Below, piece by piece: positions 17,782-26,888 of a stretch of DNA of 64,000 nucleotides. The position numbers and the translations under genes are program-made. The notes below the pieces were generated by a model. That model made no database searches and was not told the DNA's origin. It saw only the letters and a list, made by a program, of their open reading frames with translations. The first letter of the stretch is position 1. Every line of letters begins with the position of its first letter. Origin of the DNA: Pseudorhodobacter antarcticus (GTDB lineage Bacteria > Pseudomonadota > Alphaproteobacteria > Rhodobacterales > Rhodobacteraceae); contig CAMAQR010000004.1 in assembly GCA_945860375.1 (NCBI GenBank), forward strand, positions 1 to 64,000, given 5' to 3'.

Positions 17782-18249
17782 ATGACACTCGACCCCGCTC
17801 TCGACCTGATTTTGACCCGCGACATCAACGCTCCGCGGGAAATCATTTACACATGCTGGACCACGCCCGAGCATCTGGTGCATTGGTTCGTGCCCAAACC
17901 GCATCGGGTCACGGCCTGCGCGTTGGACGTGCGCCCCGGTGGCAAATGCAACACCACCTTCGATGTCGATGGCCACGAGATGCAAAACAACGGCGTGTAT
18001 CTGGAGGTGATCCCGAATGAAAAGCTGGTCTTTACCGACACTTACACCGAAGGCTGGAAGCCCAACCCCGAACCCTTCATGACCGCGATTTTGACCTTTG
18101 AAGACATGGGCGAAGGCCGCACCCGCTATACGGCGGTGGCGCGTCACCGCAGCGCCGAGGCGGCGAAAAGCCATGCCGAAATGGGGTTTTATGACGGCTG
18201 GGGCACGGTTGTGGATCAGCTCGAAGCCTATGCGCAGGGGCTGAAATGA
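17782..18249 (+). CDS. SRPBCC/AHSA1-domain protein (first of pair)
   Basis: A 155-residue single-domain protein of the START-like superfamily, with the AHSA1 pattern REIIYTCWTTPEHLVHWF at the start and FYDGWGTVVDQLEAY at the end. These helix-grip folds bind hydrophobic ligands, and the family is named after the Hsp90 activator Aha1. It is cotranscribed with the ArsR regulator and overlaps the second copy by four bases. Ligand unknown. Confidence 0.88.
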   Translation: MTLDPALDLILTRDINAPREIIYTCWTTPEHLVHWFVPKPHRVTACALDVRPGGKCNTTFDVDGHEMQNNGVYLEVIPNEKLVFTDTYTEGWKPNPEPFMTAILTFEDMGEGRTRYTAVARHRSAEAAKSHAEMGFYDGWGTVVDQLEAYAQGLK

Positions 18250-18692
18250 TGCAGGACCGCCACATCATCCTGACCCGCTTGATCGCGGCCGCACCGCAGG
18301 CCGTCTGGCGTTGCTGGACCGATCCGGCCATCCTGCCGCTGTGGTTTGGCCCGCAGGGATTTTCCTGCCAAACCATCGAGATAGACCTGCGCCAAGGTGG
18401 TTTGTGGCGGTTTGCCATGACCGGACCGGATGGCAAGATCTGGCCGAACCGCCACCGGTTCAGTCTGTATGATGCCCCCAACCGGCTGGAATTCCTGTTG
18501 GACGCCGACGATGACGCCAGCGAGCCGATGCAGGTCGTGGTGGTCTTGGAACCCGAAGCGGGCGGCACCCGCATCACCCAGACCATGACCTTCCCGAACG
18601 CGGACATGCGCAACGGCGCGCTGGCCTTTGGCGCGGATCGGCTGGGGCAGACCACTTTGGACAAACTCGCGGCGCAGGCGAGCGTTTTGTAA
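18246..18692 (+). CDS. SRPBCC/AHSA1-domain protein (second of pair)
   Basis: A 148-residue paralogue of the preceding gene (QAVWRCWTDPAILPLWFGP, PDGKIWPNRHRF, GGTRITQTMTFP). It is coupled through an ATGATG start over the stop of the first copy. Conservation of ArsR plus two AHSA1 genes suggests that both bind ligands in one process under the same regulator. Which compound is involved is unknown. Confidence 0.87.
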   Translation: MMQDRHIILTRLIAAAPQAVWRCWTDPAILPLWFGPQGFSCQTIEIDLRQGGLWRFAMTGPDGKIWPNRHRFSLYDAPNRLEFLLDADDDASEPMQVVVVLEPEAGGTRITQTMTFPNADMRNGALAFGADRLGQTTLDKLAAQASVL

Positions 18693-18704
18693 CATCCTCG
18701 CTGT

Positions 18705-18880
18705 CTAAACATCCTCGGGGGGGGGGGGGGCGGAAAGCCGCCCTTTTGCCGCCGACACCGTTCGGAACAGTATTTCACCTCATCCCAAACCTTTTCCCAG
18801 GCTTTGCGCCAGACCATGGGCCGGCCGCAAGTGACACAGGTTTTTACCGGCAAATCGCCTTTGCGCTTCATCTTGGCCAT
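18705..18880 (-). CDS. DUF2256 protein, frame disturbed by a G14 tract
   Basis: A small zinc-finger-like protein: MAKMKRKGDLPVKTCVTCGR, then WRKAWEKVWDEVKYCSERCR, with two CxxC/CxxxC pairs. DUF2256 proteins are typically 45-60 residues and often sit beside cryptochrome/photolyase genes; here the ATG overlaps the photolyase stop (ATGA). After codon 50 the gene enters a run of 14 C (forward G at 18717-18730). With 12 or 15 C the frame would end in Glu-Asp-Val-stop at 18705. As given, it reads on through Pro-Arg-Met into about 200 antisense codons. The tract is either a real slippage site or a sequencing error. Confidence 0.75.
18717..18730. repeat. Homopolymer of 14 G
   Basis: The longest homopolymer noticed in the window. 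It lies inside the 3' end of the DUF2256 gene, where a change of one or two bases decides whether the protein stops at 58 residues or is extended. Confidence 0.95.
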
Positions 18881-20370
18881 CACAGATCGAGGCTCAATTG
18901 GCCAAACACCGGCACCGTCCCGCGCCGTACCGGGCTGCGCGAGGCGTGGCGTTCGACGATTTCCACCACTTCCGCCCGCGCGGCGGGTTTGCGGCGCAGG
19001 CCCCACACGGCATCGCGCGCGGCGCGTTGGGCTGTGGCCACATCGACCAACGGTTCAGGATAACGCCGCCCAAGGATCGACCCGGCCCCGGTCCATTTCC
19101 ACGGCTCTTGCAGATAGGCGTCCGGCACCGCCGCAAGTTCCGGCAGCCAGCGGCGGGTGAAAACGCCGGTCGGGTCCTGATCCCAGCCCTGCTTGACCGG
19201 GTTGTAAATGCGCGGTGTGTTCATCCCCGTCACCCCCGATTGCATTTGCACCTGCGGCCAATGGATGCCCGGCTCGTAATCGGTGAACCTGCGCGCAAGG
19301 ACGGCCCCGGTGTCGCGCCAATCCAGCCAAAGGTGATAAGACGCGCAGGCCATCACCATGGACCGCATCCGAAAGTTCAGCCAACCCGTCGCCGCCAGAT
19401 AGCGCAGGCAGGCGTCCAGAAACGGCAGGCCGGTTTCGCCCATTTCCCAAGCCGCCAACCGCGACGCATCACTTTCCCGAGGCCGCAAGGTTTCCGCTGC
19501 CCGTTGCAAACACCGGGTTTCGATCGAAGGCTGATCCTCCAGCTTTTGCGTGAAATGGTCGCGCCAAGCGAGGCGGCTTTGGAAGCTGGCCAGCGATCCG
19601 CCCCAGCGCCCGCCCGCGCGCTCTGCCTGCCGCAGGCCCGTCTTCTGCACCACCTCGCGCAGCGACAGTGACCCCAGCGCGATGTGTGGGGACAGCCGCG
19701 AACAGGCGCGCTCACCGGTCACGGGGGAGGACATCGCGGCGCGGTAGGGTTCGCCGCGGGTGGTCAAAAAGCTGTCCAGCAGCGCCAGACCCTGCGCCCG
19801 TCCGCCGATCTGGCGATGGGCGCAGCGATCATCCGCCAGCCGCAGCGCGCGGGCGGTGGGGATCATCCCCGGCTCCAAATCCGGCACGGCCCGCAAAGCA
19901 TCGGGTACCGGCAGCGAAGGCGCGGCCATGAAGGAATCGCGTTGCCCCTGCCAGCCGTTGCGCGACACCAGCCGGCGCACCACACCCGACTGCGGCAGTT
20001 CCTCCCACACGATACCCGAGGCCCGCGCCCATGCCGCCACAGCGCGGTCGCGCGCATAGGTCCAACCGTTGCCGGTTTCCTCATGGCTGATGATCCTGGT
20101 GATGGCGTGCTGGCGGCACATCCGCTCCAGCACCTGCACCGCGTCGCCCACGCGCACCACCAACGGCGCGCCCAGTTGCGCCAACTGCCCACGCAGATCG
20201 GTCAGGGTTTCGGCGGTAAACGCCCATTGCCGCGCCGAGGTGTCGGGCAGCTGCCAATAGTCCGGCTCCACGATGTAAAGCGGCAACACAGCGCCAAGCC
20301 CCGCCGCCCGGGTCAGCGCGGGGTGGTCGTGTGTCCGCAGATCGCGTTTGAACCAGATGAGAACATTCAT
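18880..20370 (-). CDS. phrB: Cryptochrome/DNA photolyase family protein
   Basis: A 496-residue flavoprotein with an N-terminal photolyase alpha/beta domain (MNVLIWFKRDLRTHDHPALT) and a C-terminal FAD-binding helical domain. The latter carries MRSMVMACASYHLWLDWR, DYEPGIHWPQVQMQSG, NTPRIYNPVKQGWDQDP and the C-terminal W-rich WKWTGAG. The family repairs pyrimidine dimers with blue light or acts as a photoreceptor; sequence alone does not settle which. It does not look like the iron-sulfur CryB/PhrB type. The start is set at 20370, where homology begins. It is coupled to the DUF2256 gene, an association known elsewhere. Confidence 0.9.
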   Translation of the reverse strand: MNVLIWFKRDLRTHDHPALTRAAGLGAVLPLYIVEPDYWQLPDTSARQWAFTAETLTDLRGQLAQLGAPLVVRVGDAVQVLERMCRQHAITRIISHEETGNGWTYARDRAVAAWARASGIVWEELPQSGVVRRLVSRNGWQGQRDSFMAAPSLPVPDALRAVPDLEPGMIPTARALRLADDRCAHRQIGGRAQGLALLDSFLTTRGEPYRAAMSSPVTGERACSRLSPHIALGSLSLREVVQKTGLRQAERAGGRWGGSLASFQSRLAWRDHFTQKLEDQPSIETRCLQRAAETLRPRESDASRLAAWEMGETGLPFLDACLRYLAATGWLNFRMRSMVMACASYHLWLDWRDTGAVLARRFTDYEPGIHWPQVQMQSGVTGMNTPRIYNPVKQGWDQDPTGVFTRRWLPELAAVPDAYLQEPWKWTGAGSILGRRYPEPLVDVATAQRAARDAVWGLRRKPAARAEVVEIVERHASRSPVRRGTVPVFGQLSLDL

Positions 20371-20509
20371 AGAACATAGATGTAGCAGTCTGCGCAGATT
20401 CGTAAAGAGGGAAGGCACGAAATCCGGGGTGTGCAAAGCAAGGCGGTCCACAGGTTTGACAGCTGCCCCGCCACCCCAAACCTGATCCGGGGCGGCGGGA
20501 AGCACAGAG

Positions 20510-20929
20510 TCATCCCTGTTCTGGCACCGGAAAGACCCAGTCATAGGCCCAATTGAACACAAAGGCATAGAACAGATAAAACACCGAGAATCCCAGATCC
20601 ATCCAGAAGGCCACCAACAGGCTGACCCCAAGATACCAGGCGATGAACGGCATCAGGATCGCCAACAGCCCAGCCTCGAACAGCACCGCATGGACCACCC
20701 GAGTGGCAACAGATTTGCCGATCCGGCCGGTCAGGCGCCGCAGGGCGTGGTCAAACATAACGTTGTAGGCATAGTTCCACAGCGTTGCCATCGTGGCGCT
20801 GACCAACGTCACCATGCCGATTTCGGCCATCGGCAGATCGAACGCCAGCGCGCCCAAGGGCGTGACCAGGATCAGGCCGATTGCCTCAAAACTCAGCGCG
20901 TGCCGGATGCGGTCGGGGGTGCTGCGCAT
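20510..20929 (-). CDS. PACE-family multidrug/biocide efflux transporter
   Basis: A 139-residue integral membrane protein made of two tandem bacterial transmembrane pair (BTP) domains, with four hydrophobic helices (about 13-33, 38-58, 80-102, 108-130). Conserved features are FEAIGLILVTP, WNYAYNVMFDHAL, HAVLFEAGLL and FNWAYDWVFP. Homologues such as AceI export chlorhexidine and short diamines. The natural role may be polyamine export. It lies head-to-head with pepN, with 158 bases between the starts. Confidence 0.9.
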   Translation of the reverse strand: MRSTPDRIRHALSFEAIGLILVTPLGALAFDLPMAEIGMVTLVSATMATLWNYAYNVMFDHALRRLTGRIGKSVATRVVHAVLFEAGLLAILMPFIAWYLGVSLLVAFWMDLGFSVFYLFYAFVFNWAYDWVFPVPEQG

Positions 20930-21087
20930 GGGTGTCCCTTTTATTCGGGGCGTCCCGATGCTTGGCCCTGATGGGGGAGGTCGTCCTGCCGCTGCGGTTA
21001 TACCACGGCGCATTGTGGCAGCAAGCATCCGATGCCCCTTGCGCCCGCACCCGCTTTGCCCAAACTGCGCGCAACAGGAGAACTGCC

Positions 21088-23643
21088 ATGACCGACCCGC
21101 GCGCCATCCGCCTTGCCGATTACCAGCCTTTCACCCATCTGGTGCAGAAGGTGGAGCTGACCTTCACCCTTGCCCCCACGGCCACACGGGTGCGCGCCCG
21201 GTTGCACCTTGCGCCAAACCCCGCGCGGCCCGGCCGGCACGATCTGCGGTTGGACGGTGAGGGGCTGGTGCTGCACGGCTGCTGGATTGACGGCCAAATG
21301 CTGCAAGCGACCCCCGATGCCACCGGGTTGACGCTGGCCGCCTCCGATCTGCCCGACGACCCTTTCGTGCTGGAAACCGAGGTGGAAATCGCCCCCGCAG
21401 GCAACACCGCGCTGGAGGGGCTGTACATGTCAAACGGCATGTATTGCACCCAATGTGAGGCGGAAGGCTTTCGCAAGATCACTTTCTACCCAGACCGCCC
21501 CGATGTGATGGCCCCGTTCCGCGTGCGGGTGCAGTCCGATTTGCCGGTGCTGTTGTCCAACGGCAATCCGGTCGGGCAGGGGGACGGCTGGGCGGAATGG
21601 GACGACCCTTGGCCAAAGCCTGCCTATCTGTTCGCGCTGGTGGCAGGCGATCTGGTGGCGCATGCGGGCCAATTCACCACGATGTCCGGCCGCGCGGTTG
21701 ATCTGAACATCTGGGTCCGCCCCGGTGATCAGGACGATTGCGCCTATGCGATGGACAGTCTGATCCGGTCGATGCGCTGGGATGAGACGGCCTATGGTCG
21801 CGAATACGATCTGGATGTGTTCAACATTGTCGCCGTTGACGATTTCAACATGGGCGCGATGGAAAACAAGGGGCTGAACATCTTCAACTCCCGCTACGTC
21901 TTGGCCTCCTCCGTCACCGCGACCGACGACGACTTCGCCCGCATAGAGTCGATCATCGCGCATGAATATTTCCACAACTGGACTGGCAACCGCATCACCT
22001 GCCGCGACTGGTTTCAGCTGTGCCTGAAGGAAGGGTTGACCGTGTTCCGCGATCAGCAGTTTTCCGGGGACATGCGGTCGCATGCGGTGAAGCGGATCGA
22101 AAGCGTTCTGACCCTGCGCGCGCGGCAATTCCGCGAAGATGGTGGGCCGCTGTCGCATCCGGTGCGGCCCGACCACTACATCGAGATCAACAATTTCTAC
22201 ACTGCCACCGTTTATGAAAAGGGTGCCGAGGTTATTGGCATGCTGAAACTTCTGGTCGGCGATGTGGCCTATGCCCGCGCGCTGGATATGTATTTCATCC
22301 GTCACGACGGCGATGCGGCCACGATCGAGGATTGGCTGGCGGTGTTTGAAGATGCTACGGGACGCGATCTGACCCAGTTCAAACTGTGGTATACCGAGGC
22401 TGGGACACCGCGCGTGAAAGTCACCGAAGATTGGGCGGATGGCCGCCTGACCCTGACGTTGGAGCAGGAAAATCCACCCACACCGGGGCAGCCCGCCAAG
22501 GCTGCCAAGGTGATCCCTGTGGCTGTGGGCCTGCTGAACCCCAATGGCGACGAGGTGCTGCCGACAACCGTGCTGGAGCTGACACAGGCGCGGCAGAGTT
22601 TCAGCTTTGACGGGCTGGCCAGCCGTCCGGTGGCGTCGATTTTGCGCGGTTTTTCGGCCCCGGTGGTGTTGGAACGCAGCCTGCCCGCCGCGGATCGCGC
22701 GCTGTTGCTGGCCCATGACAGCGACCCCTTCAACCGCTGGGAAGCCGGGCGGTCCTTGGCCAAAGAGGCTTTGGCGCGCATGGTGGTGGACGGCGCTTTG
22801 GCCGACGAAAACCTGCTGGACGGCATGGCGCGGCTGGCCTTTGACGAATCGCTGGATCCGGCCTTCCGCGCGCTGGCACTGCGGTTGCCGGGTGAGGATG
22901 ACATGGCAGCCACCCTGCATGCGGCGGGCCATGTGCCTGACCCGGCGCGCATTTATTCAGCGCGGCGCGCGCTCCAACTGGCGCTGGCGCAGCGTCTGGC
23001 GCAGGGGTTGCCGGGGCTCGAGATGGCTTGCCGTGTGCCGGGGGCCTACTCCCCCGACGCCAAGGCAGCCGGAAAACGCGCGCTGCGGTTGGTGGCCTTG
23101 GGTCTTTTGTCGCATCTGGACGGAGGTGTCGCCGCGCGGGCTGCACAGCTTGCTGCCGATAACATGACCGAAAGTTTTGGCGCACTGTGCTGTCTGCTGG
23201 ATATCGGGGCAGGGGCAGCGGAGTTGGCGGAGTTCGGGGCCAAATGGGCGGATGACCGTCTGGTGATGGACAAGTGGTTCGCGGTTCAGGTCGCGATGGC
23301 CGCGCCTGACCAGACTGCGGCGGTGACGCGCCTGCTAACCGCGCGCGCCGATTTTGACTGGAAAAACCCCAACCGGTTCCGGTCGGTCATTGGCGCACTG
23401 TCGGCCAATCACGCGGGATTTCACCATGCGGACGGGGAAAGCTATGCGTTGCTGGCCGACTGGCTGATAAAGCTGGACGCCGCCAACCCGCAAACCGCCG
23501 CCCGCATGTCGACGGCATTTGAAACCTGGCCGCGCTACGATGCCGACCGTCAGGCGCTGATGCGCGGCGCGCTGCAACGCATCTTGGCCGCACCGGGGCT
23601 CAGCCGGGATTTGTCCGAGATGGCGGGGCGGATGCTGGGGTGA
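21088..23643 (+). CDS. pepN: Aminopeptidase N (M1 family)
   Basis: An 851-residue cytosolic zinc aminopeptidase with broad specificity. The zinc site HEYFH (His292, Glu293, His296) with Glu315 eighteen residues on, and the substrate-anchoring GAMEN motif (256-260), are intact. Further landmarks are CTQCEAEGFRKITFYPDRPD and the C-terminal armadillo-like helical region, as in the E. coli-type enzyme of about 870 residues. The ATG at 21088 is preceded by ACAGGAG at good spacing. A dispersed GATATTT element follows the stop. Confidence 0.97.
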   Translation: MTDPRAIRLADYQPFTHLVQKVELTFTLAPTATRVRARLHLAPNPARPGRHDLRLDGEGLVLHGCWIDGQMLQATPDATGLTLAASDLPDDPFVLETEVEIAPAGNTALEGLYMSNGMYCTQCEAEGFRKITFYPDRPDVMAPFRVRVQSDLPVLLSNGNPVGQGDGWAEWDDPWPKPAYLFALVAGDLVAHAGQFTTMSGRAVDLNIWVRPGDQDDCAYAMDSLIRSMRWDETAYGREYDLDVFNIVAVDDFNMGAMENKGLNIFNSRYVLASSVTATDDDFARIESIIAHEYFHNWTGNRITCRDWFQLCLKEGLTVFRDQQFSGDMRSHAVKRIESVLTLRARQFREDGGPLSHPVRPDHYIEINNFYTATVYEKGAEVIGMLKLLVGDVAYARALDMYFIRHDGDAATIEDWLAVFEDATGRDLTQFKLWYTEAGTPRVKVTEDWADGRLTLTLEQENPPTPGQPAKAAKVIPVAVGLLNPNGDEVLPTTVLELTQARQSFSFDGLASRPVASILRGFSAPVVLERSLPAADRALLLAHDSDPFNRWEAGRSLAKEALARMVVDGALADENLLDGMARLAFDESLDPAFRALALRLPGEDDMAATLHAAGHVPDPARIYSARRALQLALAQRLAQGLPGLEMACRVPGAYSPDAKAAGKRALRLVALGLLSHLDGGVAARAAQLAADNMTESFGALCCLLDIGAGAAELAEFGAKWADDRLVMDKWFAVQVAMAAPDQTAAVTRLLTARADFDWKNPNRFRSVIGALSANHAGFHHADGESYALLADWLIKLDAANPQTAARMSTAFETWPRYDADRQALMRGALQRILAAPGLSRDLSEMAGRMLG

Positions 23644-23664
23644 CGGTTTGCGGCATCAGCCAAG

Positions 23665-23716
23665 CCGGGGGTTTCACACCCCCGGACCCCCGTGGGATAT
23701 TTCAGGACAGATGAAG
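23665..23716 (+). repeat. Dispersed GATATTT element, copy 3
   Basis: Hairpin CCGGGGGT-TTCAC-ACCCCCGG (23665-23685) is followed directly by ACCCCCGTGGGATATTTC and AGGACAGATGAAG. It lies between converging pepN and the lytic transglycosylase gene. It is nearly identical to copy 7 near trpD. Confidence 0.85.
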
Positions 23717-23751
23717 CAAATTTTAGTAAAATTATGTTAAATACCAGTGAC

Positions 23752-24354
23752 CTACCGGCAATAAGCCTGCGACCGTGTCCATTCGGCAATGGCCGCCCGC
23801 TTGTCGGATTTGCGCAGGGGCATCCAGTCGCGACCCACACCGTGGTTGCCTTTGCCCGCCACCACGCCATCGCGCTCAACGTGATGCGCCACCAGTGCCA
23901 CCGCGCATTCCAGATTGGCCGCGCCATCTTTCAATGCCGCCGAAGACCGCGCGGCGCAGCCATAGTTGGCTGCGGTTTTGGGCGAAATCTGCATGACCCC
24001 AATGTAACGCCCGCCGCCGCCAGCGGCGCGCGGGTTCCAACTGCTTTCATATTTGGCAATGGCTGACAGCAACCCTGCCCAAAACGCCCGCCGCTTTGGC
24101 AGAGACGCCGTCTGATAGCCCGGACACCAGTCTGTGATATCTTCGGGCACACGTGACGCCAGAACGTCATCATGCTGTGCCACCGCCGCCAATGTGCGCC
24201 GCGTCCATTCGGCGGCCTCGGGCCGGTGATCCCAACGCATGGCGGGCTGGGCGGCAGAGGCCATCATCGAGGCCAGATCGGGAAGGGGAATCCGGTTGCA
24301 GCCAGCCAAAACGAGGGCCGCCAAAACCGGGGCAATCAGGGGCGTAATCCGCAT
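23752..24354 (-). CDS. Lytic transglycosylase domain lipoprotein
   Basis: A 200-residue exported protein with signal peptide and lipobox LVLAGC (Cys19). The C-terminal lysozyme-like domain has the catalytic Glu in [11 protein letters not shown], then [15 protein letters not shown] and the domain end [12 protein letters not shown]. It should cleave peptidoglycan to anhydro-muropeptides from a membrane anchor in the periplasm. It is small for the family, with no LysM or helical superhelix. The start is chosen at the Met before the signal peptide. It is divergent from gatB. Confidence 0.9.
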   Translation of the reverse strand: MRITPLIAPVLAALVLAGCNRIPLPDLASMMASAAQPAMRWDHRPEAAEWTRRTLAAVAQHDDVLASRVPEDITDWCPGYQTASLPKRRAFWAGLLSAIAKYESSWNPRAAGGGGRYIGVMQISPKTAANYGCAARSSAALKDGAANLECAVALVAHHVERDGVVAGKGNHGVGRDWMPLRKSDKRAAIAEWTRSQAYCR

Positions 24355-24533
24355 GCATCCGTCTGGGTCAGCGCCGCACCATCCTGTACGACCCTTGCCT
24401 GATTGCCGTGAAACCGCGTTCTGGCAATCTGCGCGACCCGTTCTTGCCCCAAATCGGCAGCTTTCCGCCACCCCGGCCCTTGCCCACGCCGCCCTGCCTG
24501 CCTAAACAGACGGGGATAATCACGGAGACCGCC

Positions 24534-26045
24534 ATGCTGGATCTGACCTACACCGCGCCGAAACCGAAAGTGATCGCCGGGGCCAAGCACGATTGGGAGC
24601 TGGTGATCGGCATGGAAATCCATGCGCAGGTGTCGTCCAACGCCAAGCTGTTTTCGGGGGCTTCCACGCAGGTGGGGTCAGAGCCGAACTCGAATGTGGC
24701 CTTTGTGGATGCCGCAATGCCGGGCATGCTGCCGGTGATCAACGCCTACTGCATCGAACAGGCGGTGCGGACTGGTCTGGGGTTGAAAGCGCAGATCAAT
24801 CTGGCCTCGGCTTTTGACCGCAAGAACTACTTCTACCCTGACCTGCCGCAGGGCTATCAGATCAGCCAGTTGTATCACCCCATCGTGGGTGAGGGCGAAG
24901 TGCTGATCGAATTGTCGCCGGGGGTCGCCCGTCTGGTGCGCATAGAACGCATCCATCTGGAGCAGGACGCGGGCAAATCCATCCACGACATGGACCCGAC
25001 AATGAGTTTTGTCGATTTCAACCGGACCGGCGTCGCGCTGATGGAAATCGTGTCGCGCCCCGACATTCGCGGCCCGGAAGAGGCTGCGGCCTATGTCGTC
25101 AAATTGCGTCAGATTCTGCGCTATTTGGGCACCTGCGACGGCAACATGCAAAACGGCAACCTGCGCGCCGATGTGAACGTGTCGGTCTGCCGCCCCGGCC
25201 AGTATGAGAAATATCAAGCCACGCAGGACTTCGGCCATTTGGGCACGCGCTGCGAGATCAAGAACATGAACTCGATGCGGTTCATCCAATTGGCGATCGA
25301 CCATGAAGCCCGGCGTCAGATTGCCATTCTGGAGGATGGCGGTTCGGTCACGCAGGAAACCCGGCTTTACGACCCGGACAAGAACGAAACCCGTTCTATG
25401 CGCAGCAAGGAAGAGGCGCATGATTACCGCTATTTCCCTTGCCCCGATCTGCTGCCGCTGGAGATTGAACAGGCTTGGGTCGATGACATTGCAGCCACCA
25501 TGCCCGAACTGCCCGACGCCAAGAAAGCCCGCTTCATGGGCGATTTCGGCCTGACCGATTATGACGCCAACGTGCTGACCGCCGATCTGGAATCTGCGGG
25601 CTTCTTTGAGGCGGTGGCGCAAGGCCGCGATGGCAAGATTGCCGCGAACTGGGTGATCAATGAACTTTTTGGCCGCCTGAACAAAGAGGGCAAGGCAATT
25701 GCCGACAGCCCGGTTTCCGTCGTGCAACTGGGTGGCATGCTTGACCTTTTGGGCAAGGGCGAGATCACCGGCAAGATGGCGAAAGACCTGTTCGAATTGC
25801 TGTGGACCAAAGGCGGCGATCCTGCCGAGGTTGCGGCGGCCCATGGCATGAAGGCGGTAACGGATACCGGCGCGATTGAGGCGGCACTGGATGCGCTGAT
25901 CGCCGCCAATCCCGATCAGGTCGAAAAGGCCAGGGTCAACGCCAAATTGGCGGGTTGGTTCACCGGACAGGTGCTGAAATCCACCGGAGGCAAGGCCAAT
26001 CCGGCGGTTGTGGGCGCGATGGTGGCGCAAAAGCTGGGTCTGTGA
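24534..26045 (+). CDS. gatB: Aspartyl/glutamyl-tRNA amidotransferase subunit B
   Basis: A 503-residue GatB of the GatCAB complex, which converts Glu-tRNA-Gln (and Asp-tRNA-Asn) to the amide. It opens with [13 protein letters not shown] and contains the cradle-domain signature [30 protein letters not shown] and CEIKNMNS, followed by the C-terminal YqeY-like tail. The ATG at 24534 has ACGGAG upstream. gatA and gatC are not adjacent, as is usual in this group. Confidence 0.97.
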   Translation: MLDLTYTAPKPKVIAGAKHDWELVIGMEIHAQVSSNAKLFSGASTQVGSEPNSNVAFVDAAMPGMLPVINAYCIEQAVRTGLGLKAQINLASAFDRKNYFYPDLPQGYQISQLYHPIVGEGEVLIELSPGVARLVRIERIHLEQDAGKSIHDMDPTMSFVDFNRTGVALMEIVSRPDIRGPEEAAAYVVKLRQILRYLGTCDGNMQNGNLRADVNVSVCRPGQYEKYQATQDFGHLGTRCEIKNMNSMRFIQLAIDHEARRQIAILEDGGSVTQETRLYDPDKNETRSMRSKEEAHDYRYFPCPDLLPLEIEQAWVDDIAATMPELPDAKKARFMGDFGLTDYDANVLTADLESAGFFEAVAQGRDGKIAANWVINELFGRLNKEGKAIADSPVSVVQLGGMLDLLGKGEITGKMAKDLFELLWTKGGDPAEVAAAHGMKAVTDTGAIEAALDALIAANPDQVEKARVNAKLAGWFTGQVLKSTGGKANPAVVGAMVAQKLGL

Positions 26046-26084
26046 TGGGTACGGGCCCAACCCGCTAAGACGCGTCCAAAATAG

Positions 26085-26167
26085 TTTCATCTTGGTGAAA
26101 ATATCCCACGAGGGGGCGGGCAAGTGTTTGCAAGATGCAAAAACTTGCCCGGTGTGAAACCCCCGCT
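26085..26167 (-). repeat. Dispersed GATATTT element, copy 4, with long variable hairpin
   Basis: The arrangement is that of copy 2: on the plus strand TTTCATCTTGGTGAAAATAT then CCCACGAGGGGG, next a 15-bp hairpin with one mismatch at 26118-26150 (GGGCAAGT and ACTTGCCC as outer arms), then GGTGTGAAACCCCC. It lies 40 bp after the gatB stop. Confidence 0.75.
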
Positions 26168-26240
26168 CTGCGCCAGCGACGCAAGACGCGGCTTCATTTT
26201 CGCATCCCCTGTCGTAGCCTGCCCCAGCAGGGGAACAACC

Positions 26241-26393
26241 ATGACCACCGTCCTTTACTATTCCCGCAACCCGAACCCGCGTCTGGCCGTCGCCACCGCG
26301 CGGCATCTGAACGCGGGCCAGTCCTTCGAATGGGCCGATCCGTTCGATGGCCTGAACGCGCCCCTGTTGGCTGAGGTGCCGCGCCACAGTTAG
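26241..26393 (+). pseudogene. Possible remnant of a glutathione S-transferase-like gene
   Basis: A 50-codon frame after a good AGCAGGGGAAC leader. It begins with MTTVLYYSRNPNPRLAVATA, which resembles the N-terminal thioredoxin-fold part of GST-like proteins, but it ends after EVPRHS with no C-terminal domain. The following 130 bases in another frame still look coding-like, which suggests a deleted and frameshifted gene. Alternatively it is a genuine small protein. I have no strong family match. Confidence 0.35.
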
Positions 26394-26528
26394 CGGCCGC
26401 AGCCGAACTTGCCACCGCATTTGGTGCTGTGGCGAAATCCGCGCGCGACTCCAGAAAAATCCTTTCATCCCTTGGCCTTGGCGGGCGAATCTTAGTATTC
26501 TCTTCAGGTTTGGTGCAGGAGCGACCCT

Positions 26529-26888
26529 ATGCAGCGTTATGAATTCAAAGTCATTCCGGCCCCCCGTCGGGGCGAGAAACTGCGCGGGGTCAAGACCACC
26601 GAGGACCGTTTCGCGCTGGCCTTGACCAATGTCATGAATGAACAGGGGCGTGAGGGCTGGGACTATGTCCGCGCTGATACGCTGCCAGTGGACGAACGCG
26701 CGGGCTTCACCGGCACCAAGACCAGCTTTCACAACATGTTGGTGTTCCGCCGGATCTTGGAGGTGGACGCCGCAGCGCCACAGCGCCTGACCACGGCTGA
26801 ACCTGTCATCGTAGCCCCGCGTCTTGGCCCTGCCGAAACGCCCGTGGGCACGGCCCCTGCGGTGGGTCCGGCGATGGCGGCAGAGTGA
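26529..26888 (+). CDS. DUF4177-like conserved protein
   Basis: A 119-residue cytosolic protein. The N-terminal 75 residues (MQRYEFKVIPAPRRGE, NEQGREGWDYVRAD, FHNMLVFRR) follow the DUF4177 pattern of a strand, a helix containing 'GREGW', and a final FRR strand. The C-terminal 40 residues are Pro/Ala-rich and probably disordered. No function is established. GAGCGAC precedes the ATG. It converges with the aminotransferase gene with no spacing. Confidence 0.8.
   Translation: MQRYEFKVIPAPRRGEKLRGVKTTEDRFALALTNVMNEQGREGWDYVRADTLPVDERAGFTGTKTSFHNMLVFRRILEVDAAAPQRLTTAEPVIVAPRLGPAETPVGTAPAVGPAMAAE

Noticed and set aside
18077..18704. Extension of the DUF2256 protein by about 200 residues
   Set aside because: The extension is antisense to the second SRPBCC gene and arises only from the current length of the G14 tract.
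20371..20631. Photolyase N-terminal extension of 87 residues
   Set aside because: The extra codons have no family similarity and overlap the PACE transporter gene read in another frame; homology begins at 20370.
24678..26732. Open frame of 684 codons on the minus strand
   Set aside because: Antisense to gatB, which has clear family motifs on the plus strand.
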